This document shows positions 63,457-64,000 of a stretch of 64,000 nt of DNA, in pieces. A program made the translations under genes and the position numbers. Source of the stretch: Strongyloides papillosus (Eukaryota; Nematoda; Chromadorea; Rhabditida; Strongyloididae); assembly GCA_005656395.1 (NCBI GenBank), contig SRSI01000078.1, positions 1,984,001 to 2,048,000 of the forward strand. Reading direction: 5' to 3'. Numbering within the stretch: position 1 is the first letter of the stretch; each line of letters opens with the position of its first letter. The notes beneath the pieces were generated by a model. It had not been told where the DNA came from and did not search any database. It worked only from the letters and a program-made list of their open reading frames with translations.

Positions 63457-63500
63457 TTAGAACGTATTTAAAATAAAAAATAAAATAAAAATAGTTTATC

Positions 63501-64000
63501 TTGATGTAAAAGTTTGCATGCAAATTAGTATTCCTTTTACCAACGAATTTTGCATGTTTGAAGGTAAATGATATTTTTTAAATTATTTTAAGTCAAATTG
63601 TTTTAAAATTTTTTTAATATTTTGTTTTTATTATTCTTTTTCTTTCGTAATAATCTAAAGATGAAATTTCGCCATAACCATATTGAAAATTTTATAAATA
63701 ACTGTTCAGAATATATTTTCAACAAAATTATTAGAATCATTATAAATTAACTTTAAATTAGCTGTATACTTATAAATAACATTTATTTAGACTTGATATC
63801 GACTGTCGAAGAATATTAATATTCTATTCTAAATCAGTACATAGTGCATATGACTCTAAGTGGAATAAATCACCTAGAATCTGTTAAATAAATGTAGTTC
63901 TAGGTAGTTTAATCTACCAAGAGTTGTTGTACCATAAATGTAATTCTTTGAATGACAAAATATGAAAAAAAAATTATTTCCACAAAATAACACGATACTA
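63501..64000. other. A+T-rich end of window
   Basis: Nothing recognised in the last 500 bases. Confidence 0.6.

Larger units (their letters stand above)
60350..63500 (+). mobile_element. Non-LTR retrotransposon (LINE), near full length, frame-broken
   Basis: An APE-type endonuclease followed by a reverse transcriptase and a C-terminal domain, in one orientation, 2.9 kb of coding remnant. A non-A+T-biased leader (from about 60350) precedes the first ATG pair at 60526, and an A-rich stretch (aaataaaaaataaaataaa-like, about 63468-63490) follows the last stop. The single-polyprotein layout and length fit RTE-like or related APE LINE clades; clade is inference. Only about four frame breaks are visible, so the copy is fairly young. 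No target duplication was identified. Confidence 0.88.

Overview
This 64 kb window is very A+T-rich nuclear DNA from a nematode. The evidence is two cuticle collagens, a cuticlin-type ZP protein, compact genes with introns of mostly 40-90 bp, and 3' splice sites a few bases upstream of several start codons, as expected for spliced-leader trans-splicing. Base composition and gene style suggest a clade IV parasite such as the Strongyloides/Parastrongyloides group. That assignment is inference, because no species-specific marker was seen.

Left part (1-35.5 kb): ordinary, well separated genes on both strands. In order they are: an ELAV/Hu-like RNA-binding protein (5' end cut by the window); an ERGIC2/Erv41 cargo protein of the early secretory pathway (minus); an unrecognised 565-aa acidic protein (plus); an unrecognised 189-aa basic protein (minus); two tandem RTKR-containing cuticle collagens (minus); an 818-aa double-PHD protein resembling PHF12 (minus); a cortactin with seven 37-residue actin-binding repeats and a C-terminal SH3 domain (plus); a CCP6/AGBL4-type tubulin deglutamylase using a GC-AG intron (plus); a cuticlin-like ZP membrane protein (plus); and a small multipass membrane protein (minus). 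I rebuilt the exon structures by hand from splice signals, reading frame and family resemblance. The genes do not form a visible operon. Several serve the cuticle, secretion or the cytoskeleton, but no joint pathway is implied.

Right part (35.5-64 kb): gene-poor and rich in transposon relics. It holds a decayed Merlin (IS1016/ISXO2-like) transposase, a ~1.3 kb foldback element, a very large palindrome and a frame-broken LINE. The palindrome has two 3,187-bp arms (47680-50866 and 56472-59658) around a 5.6 kb spacer. No base difference was seen in the segments compared by eye, and the outer, ORF and inner landmarks all sum to the same value, so there is no net indel. Each arm carries the same 106-aa gene, whose layout resembles the TFIID-18/TAF13 histone fold. 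The spacer holds a dead mariner with intact ends, a pogo-like MITE, a probable LINE tail and a tRNA-Asp-like relic. The palindrome with its twin genes is the most unusual structure here. It is either a real, very recent or homogenised inverted duplication, or an assembly artefact.
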